Source: Ignavibacteria bacterium (GTDB lineage Bacteria > Bacteroidota > Ignavibacteria > Tepidaquicellales > OLB5). Taken from it: a stretch of 44,804 bases of DNA. The position numbers and the translations under genes were made by a program. Below the pieces are notes generated by a model. The model worked only from the letters and a program-made list of their open reading frames with translations, did no database searches and was not told the origin of the DNA. Positions 16,563 to 27,340 of the stretch are shown in pieces (position 1 is the first letter of the stretch; each line of letters opens with the position of its first letter). The stretch spans positions 1 through 44,804 of the forward strand of contig JANWKI010000080.1 of the NCBI GenBank assembly GCA_025451455.1, in the 5' to 3' direction.

Positions 16563-18014
16563 ATGAACATGGAACTTGAAGACTCAAAATTAATTATCAT
16601 GCTGAAAGCTTTCGATAAAAATGAACTCGAAAAGCTTGAAAATTACATAAATTCGCCATTTTTTAACACCAGCGAACAGCTAGTCACGTTTTTCAAAATG
16701 CTTAAGAAAGAATACCCTCACTTTGAAGGTTTGGATAAGAGGGCAATTTTCAGTAAGATATATCCAAAAGAAGAATTCATGGATAAGAGGATCCGTGACC
16801 TCCAGTCAAGAATGCTGGGGCTTGTTGAGAATTTCCTGGCGCAATTGGAGTTCATGAAACAGGATTTGCTTATCAGCAGGCTGACATTGCAGCAGCTGGC
16901 TGAGAGAGACCTTGAAAGACATTTCACAGACAAGATCAAAGAAACCGGTAAAAAGATGGATAAGGGAAAAATTATAAACAGCATGAACCTTTTTTCCAGG
17001 TATTCATTCTTCAAGCAAAAAAGAAGCTATATGCAGAAATTCAAAGCTCTTGGCAAAAGAAATGAGAACTATGAAGACATAACGGAAGAAATTGACCTCT
17101 TCGTTGACTATACGGTTTATAAAATTCTTAAATATGCACTTATATCCAAAGGCCAGGATATGAGTATAAAACAGGATTATGATTTCAAGATGCTGAATTA
17201 CATTCTTGAATATCTTAAAGACCGCCCGCTTGAGGATAATCCTGTAATAAAGATCTTAATCAACATGATAATCTTAAGCAATGACGAAGATGACGATGCT
17301 GCATATTACATAATAAGAGATCTGCTTAAAGATAATATTGATTTTATAGATAAAGAGGATCTGAGATATATTTATATAGAACTTTATAATTTTACAAAAA
17401 TCCGTTCACTTAAAGATAAGCCCGAATTCAAGAAGGAAAACTACAGGATATTAAAAGAGTCAATTGAAAACGGCCTTTATCCTTTGGATGGAAAATACCT
17501 GGCAGAAAGTTCATACATGACCATCATCGGTTCCGGGTTACAGGAGGGTGATTTTGAATGGACTGAGAATTTCATGGAAAAATATAAAAACATGCTTCAG
17601 CCGGAACTAAGGAACAATGCATATGATTTCTGTAAAGCCACCTTCAATTACAGGAAAGGGAATTACGGAGAAGCTTTGAAAGGGCTTTCTAAGGTTTCTA
17701 TTGATGATTTCTATTACCAGCTAAGGGTAAAGAATCACCAGCTTAAGATATATTATGAGACCGGTGATTTTGAAATGGCAAAGAACATTATTGATTCTTA
17801 CCGGCATTTTCTCTCTACAGCTAAATTCCTTCCTGATTTCGTTAAAACCAGGTTTGTAAACTATGTTAATTTCACAAGCAGGCTTGTAAATATTCAATTA
17901 GGCGGAGAAAGGAAAAACCTCGGAGATATTACAGAAGAGATCAATCATATCAACCCTAGTGTTATAGAGAACAAGTCGTGGCTGCTGGAGCAGATCAGTA
18001 AGTTTAAAATGTAG
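16563..18014 (+). CDS. Alpha-helical hypothetical protein (TPR-like)
   Basis: Long ORF; MNMELEDSKLIIMLKAFDKNELEKLENYINSPFFNTSEQLVTFFKML looks like a Bacteroidota conserved hypothetical; start moved to 16563. Confidence 0.6.
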   Translation: MNMELEDSKLIIMLKAFDKNELEKLENYINSPFFNTSEQLVTFFKMLKKEYPHFEGLDKRAIFSKIYPKEEFMDKRIRDLQSRMLGLVENFLAQLEFMKQDLLISRLTLQQLAERDLERHFTDKIKETGKKMDKGKIINSMNLFSRYSFFKQKRSYMQKFKALGKRNENYEDITEEIDLFVDYTVYKILKYALISKGQDMSIKQDYDFKMLNYILEYLKDRPLEDNPVIKILINMIILSNDEDDDAAYYIIRDLLKDNIDFIDKEDLRYIYIELYNFTKIRSLKDKPEFKKENYRILKESIENGLYPLDGKYLAESSYMTIIGSGLQEGDFEWTENFMEKYKNMLQPELRNNAYDFCKATFNYRKGNYGEALKGLSKVSIDDFYYQLRVKNHQLKIYYETGDFEMAKNIIDSYRHFLSTAKFLPDFVKTRFVNYVNFTSRLVNIQLGGERKNLGDITEEINHINPSVIENKSWLLEQISKFKM

Positions 18015-18057
18015 TTAAATACAGCCCCTTTATTCAGAAAAATACCTGTTTTTAATC

Positions 18058-18088
18058 TTGACTTTTTTGTATAGATAGAGTATCTTTG
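18058..18088 (+). promoter_or_regulatory. Bacteroidota-type promoter for the suf operon
   Basis: TTG(18058-18060)-N20-TATCTTTG(18081-18088), ~40 nt before the sufB ATG. Confidence 0.7.
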
Positions 18089-18127
18089 TTCATTAATTAA
18101 TGCAGAAAAACTAAATATTCCGCCAAA

Positions 18128-19582
18128 ATGAGCACAGAAGTAAGCAATGTTGAAGAGCTTGCCATAAAGGATTACAAATATGGCTTTCAGACAGAAATAG
18201 AGACTGATGTCATCCCGAAGGGGCTTTCTGAAGAGACAGTAAGGGCAATATCTTTGAAAAAAGATGAGCCTGAATGGATGCTTGAATGGAGATTAAAGGC
18301 TTTCCGCCACTGGCTGACTATTACGAAAGAAAATGAGCCCGCTTGGGCAAATATTTCTTATCCGGAAGTGGACTTTCAGGATATCATTTATTACGCCGCC
18401 CCGAAACAGAAAATATCTCTCAACTCGCTTGATGAGGTTGACCCTGAATTACTTAAGACCTTCGAAAAGCTCGGCATATCGCTTCAGGAACAGAAAAGAT
18501 TAACAGGAGTTGCTGTTGATGCAGTATTTGACAGCGTTTCGGTTACGACAACTTTTAAGGCAGAACTCTCGAAGCTTGGGATAATTTTCTGTTCGATGAG
18601 TGAGGCTGTTCAGGAGCATCCGGATCTTGTAAAAAAATACATCGGTTCGGTGGTTCCTTATACAGATAATTTTTACGCTGCGTTAAACTCTGCAGTTTTC
18701 AGTGATGGTTCGTTCTGCTACATACCAAAAGGAGTAAGATGCCCGATGGAGCTATCCACGTACTTCCGCATAAATACCAGCGGCACCGGGCAGTTTGAGC
18801 GCACACTGCTTATCGCTGATGAAGGCGGATACGTAAGTTACCTCGAAGGATGCACAGCCCCGATGAGAGATGAGAACCAGCTCCATGCTGCAGTGGTTGA
18901 GCTGGTTGCACTTGATGATGCAACAATAAAATATTCAACAGTACAAAACTGGTACCCGGGTAATTCAGAGGGATTGGGCGGGATATATAATTTTGTTACC
19001 AAGCGCGGAGCATGCAGAGGGAAAAATTCAAAGATCACATGGACACAGGTTGAAACCGGCTCTGCAATAACATGGAAATATCCAAGCTGCATTCTGCAGG
19101 GCGATAATTCTGTCGGAGAATTCTATTCCGTAGCTGTAACCAATAACCGCCAGCAGGCTGATACAGGCACGAAGATGATCCATTTGGGCAAAAATACAAG
19201 GAGCACCATAGTTTCCAAAGGCATCTCAGCCGGTAAGAGCAATAATTCATACCGCGGTTTGGTAAGAGTGCACAAAAAAGCAGAAAATGCGCGCAACTTT
19301 ACACAATGTGATTCACTCCTTATAGGCGATAAATGCGGTGCACATACTTTCCCCTACATAGAAGTAGCTAACAAGTCTGCGAAAGTAGAGCATGAAGCAA
19401 CAACTTCAAAGATAGGCGAAGACCAGCTATTTTATTTGAGGCAGCGCGGCATAGCAATGGAAGATGCGATCAATATGATAGTGAACGGATACTGTAAAGA
19501 TGTATTCCGTGAACTTCCAATGGAGTTTGCCGTCGAAGCGCAAAAGTTGTTAAGCATTTCGCTTGAAGGAAGCGTGGGATAA
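18128..19582 (+). CDS. sufB: Fe-S cluster assembly protein SufB
   Basis: [43 protein letters not shown]...; [41 protein letters not shown]. Confidence 0.97.
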   Translation: MSTEVSNVEELAIKDYKYGFQTEIETDVIPKGLSEETVRAISLKKDEPEWMLEWRLKAFRHWLTITKENEPAWANISYPEVDFQDIIYYAAPKQKISLNSLDEVDPELLKTFEKLGISLQEQKRLTGVAVDAVFDSVSVTTTFKAELSKLGIIFCSMSEAVQEHPDLVKKYIGSVVPYTDNFYAALNSAVFSDGSFCYIPKGVRCPMELSTYFRINTSGTGQFERTLLIADEGGYVSYLEGCTAPMRDENQLHAAVVELVALDDATIKYSTVQNWYPGNSEGLGGIYNFVTKRGACRGKNSKITWTQVETGSAITWKYPSCILQGDNSVGEFYSVAVTNNRQQADTGTKMIHLGKNTRSTIVSKGISAGKSNNSYRGLVRVHKKAENARNFTQCDSLLIGDKCGAHTFPYIEVANKSAKVEHEATTSKIGEDQLFYLRQRGIAMEDAINMIVNGYCKDVFRELPMEFAVEAQKLLSISLEGSVG

Positions 19583-19674
19583 CAATTATCAATTGGCAAC
19601 TAACAATTATCAATAATACAATAATAAAAATAAACTCAAGTCATCTCCATTCGGGGAAATTGAGAGGAAAATAA

Positions 19675-20439
19675 ATGTTAACAGTAAAAGACTTATACGT
19701 AAGAGTTGAAGATAAAGAAATACTTAAAGGAATTAACCTGCAGGTAAACCGCGGAGAAGTGCATGCAATTATGGGGCCAAACGGTTCAGGTAAAAGCACG
19801 CTTGCCAACGTAATTGCAGGCAAAGAAGGCTACGAAATAACAGGCGGAGAAGTCACTCTAGACGGCAAAGACCTGCTTGATATGCTTCCTGAAGAAAGAG
19901 CGCGCGAAGGCGTGTTTCTGGCATTCCAGTACCCCGTGGAAATACCCGGGGTAAGCAATGCATCGTTCCTTAAGACTGCACTCAACGAGATCAGAAAGCA
20001 CAAGGGGCTTGAGGAGCTTGACGCCATGCATTTCCTGAAATTCATGAAAGAAAAAATGAAAATGGTGGGTATTGATGATAACCTTATCAACCGCCCTGTT
20101 AACCAGGGTTTTTCGGGCGGCGAAAAAAAACGCAACGAGATATTCCAGCTTCAGATGCTCCAGCCTACACTTGCAGTACTTGATGAAACCGATTCAGGGC
20201 TTGATATCGATGCACTGAAGGTCGTTTCACATGGCGTAAACCTGTTCAGGAATAAAGATAATGCAGTTGTAGTTGTAACGCATTACCAGCGTTTGCTTAA
20301 TTATATTGTCCCCGATTTTGTGCACGTACTGGTGAGCGGCAGGATAGTAAAATCAGGCGGAAAAGAACTTGCTTTGGAACTTGAAGATAAGGGCTATGAC
20401 TGGGTAACAAATACTGTTCCCGCTGCCGAAACAGTTTAA
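19675..20439 (+). CDS. sufC: Fe-S cluster assembly ATPase SufC
   Basis: Walker A MGPNGSGKSTL; FSGGEKKRNEIFQLQMLQPTLAVLDETDSGLDIDALKVV. Confidence 0.97.
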   Translation: MLTVKDLYVRVEDKEILKGINLQVNRGEVHAIMGPNGSGKSTLANVIAGKEGYEITGGEVTLDGKDLLDMLPEERAREGVFLAFQYPVEIPGVSNASFLKTALNEIRKHKGLEELDAMHFLKFMKEKMKMVGIDDNLINRPVNQGFSGGEKKRNEIFQLQMLQPTLAVLDETDSGLDIDALKVVSHGVNLFRNKDNAVVVVTHYQRLLNYIVPDFVHVLVSGRIVKSGGKELALELEDKGYDWVTNTVPAAETV

Positions 20440-20453
20440 TTACAGAAGGAAAA

Positions 20454-21758
20454 ATGGAAAATACACGATCAAAAGACTGGTATATATCAAGCTTTAAGAA
20501 AATAGAAGAAAGCCTGAACGGCGAATCAAAAACTCCGTTTCACGAGCTGAGGAAAAATGCTATCTCTAAGTTCGAAGAGTTTGATTTTCCTACTATTAAG
20601 AACGAGGAATGGAAATACACTAACATTGCACCTCTTTTAAAATACAATTTTAAGCAGGTAACGGGAGTTAAGATCTCTAAAAAAGATATTGAAAAATTTC
20701 TCATTCCCGGGCTGAAAGTAAATCTTGCAGTAATTGTAAACGGTAATTATGTACCAGAGCTTTCTCATTTTTATAAACAGCCTTCCGGAGTGAGAATAGA
20801 AAGTTTCAGAAATATGGTTCTTAATGACCCTGAGTTTTTGATGAAATATTTCGGCAAGTATGCGTCTATCGATAATGGATTTGTTGCGCTAAATACAGCT
20901 TTTGCATTTGATGGAACGGTTCTTTATGTGCCTGATGGAGCAATTATCGAAGACTATATACATATCCTGAATGTATCAGGCGCTGAAGGAGAGAATGTAC
21001 TTTCACAGCCCAGGAATCTGGTTATTACAGGCAGTAACTCGAAAGTCAGGATCATTGAAAGTTATCACAGTATGGCCGATAATGAAAACCTGACAAATGT
21101 TGTTAATGAAGTGATAGTGGGTGAAAATGCTGATGTTGAAATTTATAAGCTGCAGAATGAGAACATGAAGTCATTTCATGTAAACCGCACTCAGGCATAT
21201 CAGAACAGAGGTTCTGTTTTTACTCATTACAGTGTTACATTCGGCGGAAGTATCGTTAGGAATGACACCAATACACTTCTGGATGCCGAAAACTGCACCG
21301 GCAACCTGTATGGCTTATATTTAACAGAAGGCTCGCAGCATGTAGATAACCATACGCTGATAGATCACGCCAAACCGCACTGCCAAAGCAATGAGATGTA
21401 TAAAGGAGTGTTAAATGATTCCTCCAGGGGAGTCTTCAACGGAAAAGTTTTTGTCAGGGTTGACGCTCAAAAGACCAATGCATACCAGTCAAACAAAGCT
21501 ATATTACTGACAAGCGATGCAATGATAGATACAAAACCGCAGCTTGAAATCTATGCAGATGACGTAAAGTGTTCCCACGGTGCCGCTATCGGCCAGCTTG
21601 ATGAAGAAGCAGTTTTCTATCTCCGGTCCCGCGGTATTGGTGAAGAGCTTGCAAGAACAGTGCTTATACGTGCATTTGCAAATGATATCTTCGAAACACT
21701 CACAAGCCAAATTTTGCACGATCATTTGAATCATATTGTCTATGCAAAACTGAAATAA
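20454..21758 (+). CDS. sufD: Fe-S cluster assembly protein SufD
   Basis: FDFPTIKNEEWKYTNI...; HGAAIGQLDEEAVFYLRSRGIGEELARTVLIRAFANDI. Confidence 0.95.
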   Translation: MENTRSKDWYISSFKKIEESLNGESKTPFHELRKNAISKFEEFDFPTIKNEEWKYTNIAPLLKYNFKQVTGVKISKKDIEKFLIPGLKVNLAVIVNGNYVPELSHFYKQPSGVRIESFRNMVLNDPEFLMKYFGKYASIDNGFVALNTAFAFDGTVLYVPDGAIIEDYIHILNVSGAEGENVLSQPRNLVITGSNSKVRIIESYHSMADNENLTNVVNEVIVGENADVEIYKLQNENMKSFHVNRTQAYQNRGSVFTHYSVTFGGSIVRNDTNTLLDAENCTGNLYGLYLTEGSQHVDNHTLIDHAKPHCQSNEMYKGVLNDSSRGVFNGKVFVRVDAQKTNAYQSNKAILLTSDAMIDTKPQLEIYADDVKCSHGAAIGQLDEEAVFYLRSRGIGEELARTVLIRAFANDIFETLTSQILHDHLNHIVYAKLK

Positions 21759-23000
21759 ATGGAAGCAGTAATAACAAAAAAAATATTTGATTCAGATAAA
21801 GTAAGGAAGGACTTCCCTATTTTACAAAGGGCAGCGGGCGGCAAACCTTTGGTTTATTTTGATAACGCAGCGACCTCGCAAAAGCCGAACAGTGTAATAA
21901 ACGCTATCGGTAATTATTACAAAAACTATAACGCAAATATACACCGCGGACTTTATTCCATAAGCATCGAAGCCTCCGAAGCATATGATAAGGCAAGGGA
22001 AAAAGTAAGAGAATATATAAATGCCCGTGAAGCACGCGAGATAATCTTCACCCGCGGTACAACAGAAGCGGTCAACCTTGTGGCTTATTCATACGGCAGG
22101 CAAAATATTAAAGAAGATGATGAAATAATAATTTCTGCAATGGAGCATCATGCTAACATTGTTCCATGGCAGGTATTATGTGAAGAGAAAAAAGCAAAAC
22201 TTAAGATAATTCCTGTAAACGATAAAGGCGAACTGTTAATTAATGATTATAAAAAACTGATCTCCCCGCGAACTAAGCTGGTCGCTGTTTGCCATATTTC
22301 AAATTCGCTCGGAACAATCAACCCGGTCAAGGAAATAGTATCGCTTGCCCATGAAAAGAATATTCCCGTTTTAATTGACGGAGCTCAGGCTGTTCACCAC
22401 ACAAAAGTAGATGTCCGGTCGCTTAACGCAGATTTTTACGCATTTTCAGGGCATAAGATGTATGCTCCGATGGGAATCGGTGTTCTTTACGGAAAAGCAA
22501 AGCTGCTTGAGACAATGCCTCCCTACCAGACGGGTGGTGACATGATTAGCTCGGTTAGTTTTGAAAAGACTTTATATAATGAAATCCCGATGAAGTTCGA
22601 AGCAGGTACTCCAAATGTAGAAGGCGCAATCGGACTTGGAGCAGCTATTGATTATATAAATTCTATTGGACTGGAAAATATCAGTGAACACGAATCCGCA
22701 CTGCTGAATTATGCCACAGATGAAATAAGCAAGATTGAGGGAATCAGGATAATCGGAACTGCAGAAAACAAAGCAAGCGTTCTTTCCTTTGTTGTTGAGG
22801 GGCTCAATGCGCTTGATATCGGCATTATGCTGGATACTTCCGGTGTTGCCGTGCGCACCGGACAGCACTGCACCGAACCGCTAATGGATTGGTTCGGCAT
22901 CCCGGGGACTGCCAGAGCTTCATTTGCATTCTATAATACAATTGAAGAAGTTGATTTTTTTATAGACGCATTGAAAAATGCTGTCAGGATTTTGAAGTAG
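21759..23000 (+). CDS. sufS: Cysteine desulfurase SufS
   Basis: VYFDNAATSQKP, DFYAFSGHKMYAPMGIGVLYG, AVRTGQHCTEPLMDWF. Confidence 0.97.
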   Translation: MEAVITKKIFDSDKVRKDFPILQRAAGGKPLVYFDNAATSQKPNSVINAIGNYYKNYNANIHRGLYSISIEASEAYDKAREKVREYINAREAREIIFTRGTTEAVNLVAYSYGRQNIKEDDEIIISAMEHHANIVPWQVLCEEKKAKLKIIPVNDKGELLINDYKKLISPRTKLVAVCHISNSLGTINPVKEIVSLAHEKNIPVLIDGAQAVHHTKVDVRSLNADFYAFSGHKMYAPMGIGVLYGKAKLLETMPPYQTGGDMISSVSFEKTLYNEIPMKFEAGTPNVEGAIGLGAAIDYINSIGLENISEHESALLNYATDEISKIEGIRIIGTAENKASVLSFVVEGLNALDIGIMLDTSGVAVRTGQHCTEPLMDWFGIPGTARASFAFYNTIEEVDFFIDALKNAVRILK

Positions 23001-23003
23001 CAA

Positions 23004-23450
23004 ATGGAAACAAAAACAATTGAAGAAATAGAGGATGAGATTACCGAAGAATTCGGTTTTTTTTCAGACTGGCAGGATAAATACGAGTATATTATTGAAC
23101 TTGGCAAAAAGCTAAAAGGTTTCCCGGAAGATAAACGCACTGATGACAATAAAGTAAAAGGCTGCCAGTCAAGTGTCTGGCTGACAACCGGGATCGAAAA
23201 CGGCTTGATTATTTTTAAGTCAGATAGTGACTCAGTAATTGTAAAAGGGTTAATCGCACTTTTGATAAGAGTTCTCTCCGGAAGATCACCGGAAGAAATA
23301 ATAAATGCGAAACTGGAATTTATTGATAAGATAGGGCTGAAACAGCATTTGGCGGGCACACGTACTAACGGGCTTGCCGCGATGATAAAACAGATGAAAA
23401 TGTATGCGATGGCTTACAAAGCCAAAGAGCAACTGGAACATAAAATTTGA
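23004..23450 (+). CDS. sufE: SufE-like sulfur acceptor
   Basis: VKGCQSSVWL catalytic Cys region; adjacent to sufS. Confidence 0.92.
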   Translation: METKTIEEIEDEITEEFGFFSDWQDKYEYIIELGKKLKGFPEDKRTDDNKVKGCQSSVWLTTGIENGLIIFKSDSDSVIVKGLIALLIRVLSGRSPEEIINAKLEFIDKIGLKQHLAGTRTNGLAAMIKQMKMYAMAYKAKEQLEHKI

Positions 23451-23495
23451 ACAAGGTGTTGTAATACCTTGATAAAACAAAAACAGATTTTTGAT

Positions 23496-23849
23496 ATGTC
23501 AGATACCGCAGAAAATAAAATAATTGCAGCAGATAAGGTCGATAAGGCTGATCTTAACAACAGCATTGTTGAAGCACTGAAGAGCATATATGACCCTGAA
23601 ATCCCGGTCAATATTTATGAACTTGGACTTATTTATACGATAAACATTGAAGATAACGGCAAGGTTGAAATTGAAATGACATTAACTTCTCCTGCCTGCC
23701 CTGTTGCAGGCTCACTGCCGCCGGAAGTTGAAGGAAAGATAAGATCAATTCCCGGGGTTAACGGGTGCACGGTAAAAGTAGTATGGGAGCCGACCTGGGG
23801 TATGCATATGATGAGCGAAGAAGCGAAGCTTCAGCTTAACTTATTCTGA
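23496..23849 (+). CDS. sufT: SufT-like / MIP18 (DUF59) family protein
   Basis: SIYDPEIPVNIYELGLIYTINI, SPACPVAGSLPPEVEGKI; ATG at 23496 preferred to the upstream TTG. Confidence 0.88.
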   Translation: MSDTAENKIIAADKVDKADLNNSIVEALKSIYDPEIPVNIYELGLIYTINIEDNGKVEIEMTLTSPACPVAGSLPPEVEGKIRSIPGVNGCTVKVVWEPTWGMHMMSEEAKLQLNLF

Positions 23850-23934
23850 AATATAATACAAAAGGTATTACGTTTACCTGATCAGAATACAAAGAGTAAT
23901 TAGATTTTTTATAAACCAAAAAAATAATAATAAA

Positions 23935-24471
23935 ATGTTCCAGATAAATCAAAGAGTCCCTATTTACGATCCGCAGGCTGTTCAGCCAATGAGAGATGAG
24001 CTTACTGCCGCAGGTTTTGCGGAATTGCTTACTCCGGCAGATGTTGATGCTTACCTTGGCGCTAAAGAGGGTACAACGCTTGTAATGATAAACTCCGTTT
24101 GCGGATGTGCTGCCGGAAGCGCTAGGCCGGGCGTAACGCTCGCGCTTCAGAACAATGTCATCCCTGATAGAGTTGTAACTGTATTTGCTGGGCAGGATAG
24201 AGATGCTGTTGATCATTTAAGAAGCTCATATCTTCCGGGAATCCCCCCTTCATCGCCATACATGGCGCTTTTTAAGGGCAGTGAGCTTGTTTTCCTTATG
24301 CAGAGAATGAACATCGAGGGTAAAACCGCAGATATGGTTGCAGATGAACTTATTGCTGCATTCAATGAGCACTGCAAAAAAGAAGGTCCGTCCGTTCCGA
24401 AAGAACAGTATGATGCAATACTGCATGCCAAAGCATGCGGATCAAAGATACCGAAGTTCGAAGGTAATTAA
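23935..24471 (+). CDS. Bacilliredoxin (BrxA/BrxB, YphP/YqiW family)
   Basis: INSVCGCAAGSARPG CGC active site, VTVFAGQDRDAVDHLR, PPSSPYMALFKGSELVFLMQR. Confidence 0.93.
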   Translation: MFQINQRVPIYDPQAVQPMRDELTAAGFAELLTPADVDAYLGAKEGTTLVMINSVCGCAAGSARPGVTLALQNNVIPDRVVTVFAGQDRDAVDHLRSSYLPGIPPSSPYMALFKGSELVFLMQRMNIEGKTADMVADELIAAFNEHCKKEGPSVPKEQYDAILHAKACGSKIPKFEGN

Positions 24472-24536
24472 TTGTATTGATATCAAATGCAGAGGAGGTA
24501 TATGAAACTCTGCTGATTTAACCGGTAATAGAATAA

Positions 24537-25016
24537 ATGAAATTCAGTACACAGGAAGAATTCGGATTAAGGTGTTTGCTCCGCGTTGCCAAACAGGGCA
24601 GCGAGAAAGGACTCACCATACCCGAAATAAGCAAAGCCGAAGGCATTACCACGCATAACACAGCAAAAATATTGCGTGCATTGAGAATGGGGGGATTCCT
24701 CGATAGTTCACGCGGACAGATAGGCGGTTATAATTTAAGCCGTCCTGCGGGTGAAATTTTGATCAAGGATGTGCTTGACGCTCTTGGAGGAAAACTATAT
24801 GACGGGGATTTCTGCAATGAACATCGCGGTACAGTTAGCGTCTGCACTCATTCAATTGATTGTTCGATCCGCTCACTTTGGCAAATGCTCCAGGGAGCAG
24901 TTGACGGTGTCCTGAAAAACCTGACACTAAAAGACCTTATCTCTTCCGAAGAGGTTCTATTATCAAATATCCCGATTATTCCTGATTTCCGAAAAGCCGA
25001 AACAGCAAAGTTATAA
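24537..25016 (+). CDS. Rrf2-family transcriptional regulator, likely Fe-S binding
   Basis: MKFSTQEEFGLRCLLRVAKQG...GLTIPEISKAEGI wHTH; three cysteines C-x9-C-x5-C. Confidence 0.88.
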   Translation: MKFSTQEEFGLRCLLRVAKQGSEKGLTIPEISKAEGITTHNTAKILRALRMGGFLDSSRGQIGGYNLSRPAGEILIKDVLDALGGKLYDGDFCNEHRGTVSVCTHSIDCSIRSLWQMLQGAVDGVLKNLTLKDLISSEEVLLSNIPIIPDFRKAETAKL

Positions 25017-25049
25017 AAGATATCCGCAAAAGATTTTTAGAAAATCAAA

Positions 25050-25076
25050 AAAGGGCAGAATTGTATTCTGCCCTTT
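25050..25076. terminator. Bidirectional intrinsic terminator at the end of the suf operon
   Basis: AAAGGGCAGAAT-TGT-ATTCTGCCCTTT, 12-bp perfect stem flanked by A/T-rich tracts. Confidence 0.85.
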
Positions 25077-25115
25077 CATTTGTGATCAGGGAATTAAATT
25101 AAAAAAGTAACGGGT

Positions 25116-27146
25116 TTATTTAATCATTATCATTTTCTTTACATCTCTGAATATCTTGCCGGTAGCAATCTCAGTTGCTCTTATTTCATAATAATAAACG
25201 CCTGAAGAAATATTGGTCCCGTCAAAATCTGCAGTGTACCTGCCCGGGTCACTGACTCCGTTGAATACAGTCCTTACGATCCTTCCTGTAATATCATAAA
25301 CTGATATCTCAACATTAGCCCGTTTTGGAATATCAAATCTGATATTTGTTACAGGATTGAAAGGATTGGGGTAATTTTGTCCGAGAGAGAAAACTCCGGG
25401 TACTTCCTCATTATGAGCAGTAATACCAACTGTTCCTGCAGTTGTTGTCCCCTGTTTCAGTACGATGTCATTGTTCGGGTCAAATGCAAATGCAGTGGGC
25501 TGGCGGTTAAACTGCCAGAAGTACACCTGGTTATTCAGGTCATTCATAGCCAAAATGGTAGTATCAGGACCGCTTGAGAAACTTATCCTTAATGTTAGCG
25601 GCATCTTGTGGAAAGGCGTATTTACCTGAGTTTGTCTTGCCTGGAATCCGACGCTCCAATTGCCTCCTCCAATATTTGTGAACTGGTAATAGTTCTGATA
25701 AACAGGATGATTCGGCTGTTTTACCCACTCATCTATGAACCATGTGAGGTCCTGTCCTGCTATAGAGCTGATCTTTGCGGTAAAGTCGTCAGTCACTGAA
25801 TTTTTATACCTGAAGTTTGCAGTATCAAGGGCGTATCCCCTTAAGCAGTTAAAAAATACAGTGGTATCCTGCAGTACATATCTCAGCATATGAAGAACAC
25901 ATGCGCCTTTTGCGTAAGTAATTGCGTAATTAAACAGATCATTGTTATTTGGTGTTATAATAGCCCACTGCGGATTATACATCGGCCATCCCGGATTTCC
26001 TGATAAATAAGAGCTGGCGTCTGAATTAATATCACTCTTATACGAACTGTAACCTCCTGTATGTTCAAGCCAGAGCGCCTCGGCGTATGTTGCAAATCCT
26101 TCATTGAGCCATATATCTGCCCAAGTTCCGCAGGTAATCATATCGCCATACCACTGGTGCGCATATTCATGCGAAATAAGGCTCGCCTGCCAGCAGCCTG
26201 CGCAGAGTGTTGTCAGTGTCTGGTTTTCCATCCCGCCCCATGTAAATCCGGAGGCAGGAGCAGTAGTAAATCCGTTCTTTTCAAAACCATGTTCACCGAA
26301 TCTCTGTGAGTAATATGTTGTCATATCTCCAATGATATTCTGCATACTGGTAGGGTTCTCTCCGGCATTAAAATAAAATCTGATCGGTATACTGTCTGCC
26401 GGGTTAGAAAGCTTGTGCCAGTAAACAATATTCAGATTGTAATTTACTTTCCCGGTTAGTACGGTAAGATAAGTTGAAACGGGGTCGCGGCTCACCCAGT
26501 GATAATAAATAGTATCACCTGTCATCAATGAGTCTTGTAATCTACCGTTGGAGCCGATCTTAACATTACCCGGTACTTTAACGATCATATCAACAGTTGC
26601 TTTGTCAGATGGTTTATCCCAGCATGGGAACCATTTTCTTGCTCCTTCAGGCTCTGCATCTGTAAATACTCCGCCGCCGCCGGTATAAAATGCCTGGTCG
26701 GTTACATTAAGATGCTGGTAATATATCTGTACTTCAACAATTTCATTCGGATTGTATGTTCTGTTCAGTGTAATTGTCAGAATATTCCCCGTATGTGTAA
26801 AAGAAACACCTGCCAGTGAAACTGTATTTATTACCATGGAAGTGTTTACTGCGTTCAGTGTTATCTGGCTTAGAGCTGTATCAACCCTGAACTTTATTTT
26901 TACATATCCGTAAAATGACTTGGGATAAGGTGTAATGAAGCACGCCCTTATATCCAGGTCTATCTTATAGTCAAGCACATCAAAAGTATGCTTTGGGGTA
27001 TTAGGTGAATCCCCAAGATCCAATACACTTGGAGCGTTCATTTTCTTATGAGAACAGTATTCGCTTCCCTTTTGAAAGGTCAACTGTGAATAGATCATAG
27101 AAGTTGTAAGGAATAATACTAATGCAGTTAATATCTTTGCTTTCAT
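25116..27146 (-). CDS. Secreted M1-family aminopeptidase with T9SS type-A sorting domain
   Basis: GGMENQTL, SHEYAHQWYGDMITCGTWADIWLNEGFATYAE (HExxH-x18-E); C-terminal SLGQNYPNPFNPVTNIRFDIPK...SGVYYYEIRA. Confidence 0.93.
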   Translation of the reverse strand: MKAKILTALVLFLTTSMIYSQLTFQKGSEYCSHKKMNAPSVLDLGDSPNTPKHTFDVLDYKIDLDIRACFITPYPKSFYGYVKIKFRVDTALSQITLNAVNTSMVINTVSLAGVSFTHTGNILTITLNRTYNPNEIVEVQIYYQHLNVTDQAFYTGGGGVFTDAEPEGARKWFPCWDKPSDKATVDMIVKVPGNVKIGSNGRLQDSLMTGDTIYYHWVSRDPVSTYLTVLTGKVNYNLNIVYWHKLSNPADSIPIRFYFNAGENPTSMQNIIGDMTTYYSQRFGEHGFEKNGFTTAPASGFTWGGMENQTLTTLCAGCWQASLISHEYAHQWYGDMITCGTWADIWLNEGFATYAEALWLEHTGGYSSYKSDINSDASSYLSGNPGWPMYNPQWAIITPNNNDLFNYAITYAKGACVLHMLRYVLQDTTVFFNCLRGYALDTANFRYKNSVTDDFTAKISSIAGQDLTWFIDEWVKQPNHPVYQNYYQFTNIGGGNWSVGFQARQTQVNTPFHKMPLTLRISFSSGPDTTILAMNDLNNQVYFWQFNRQPTAFAFDPNNDIVLKQGTTTAGTVGITAHNEEVPGVFSLGQNYPNPFNPVTNIRFDIPKRANVEISVYDITGRIVRTVFNGVSDPGRYTADFDGTNISSGVYYYEIRATEIATGKIFRDVKKMIMIK

Positions 27147-27340
27147 GGCAGATTTTTTAAAATAGATTTTACATATACTTTTTGTAAAATTAGCCTTTTT
27201 TAGGGAAAATACCTATGATTTCTATCATAAATTATATGAGTTTTGTATGTTATTTTTGAGATGTAAGATGCATAGTTTCTTGAGTAATTTTTGATGATTT
27301 TGCAGTAAAAGCTAAGAATTCAAGTAGGAAACAGGAAAAT

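Noticed and set aside
27150-27340. preQ1 riboswitch upstream of queF
   Set aside because: Looked for a compact aptamer-like hairpin with an A-rich tail; the leader is AT-rich and showed no convincing match by eye.
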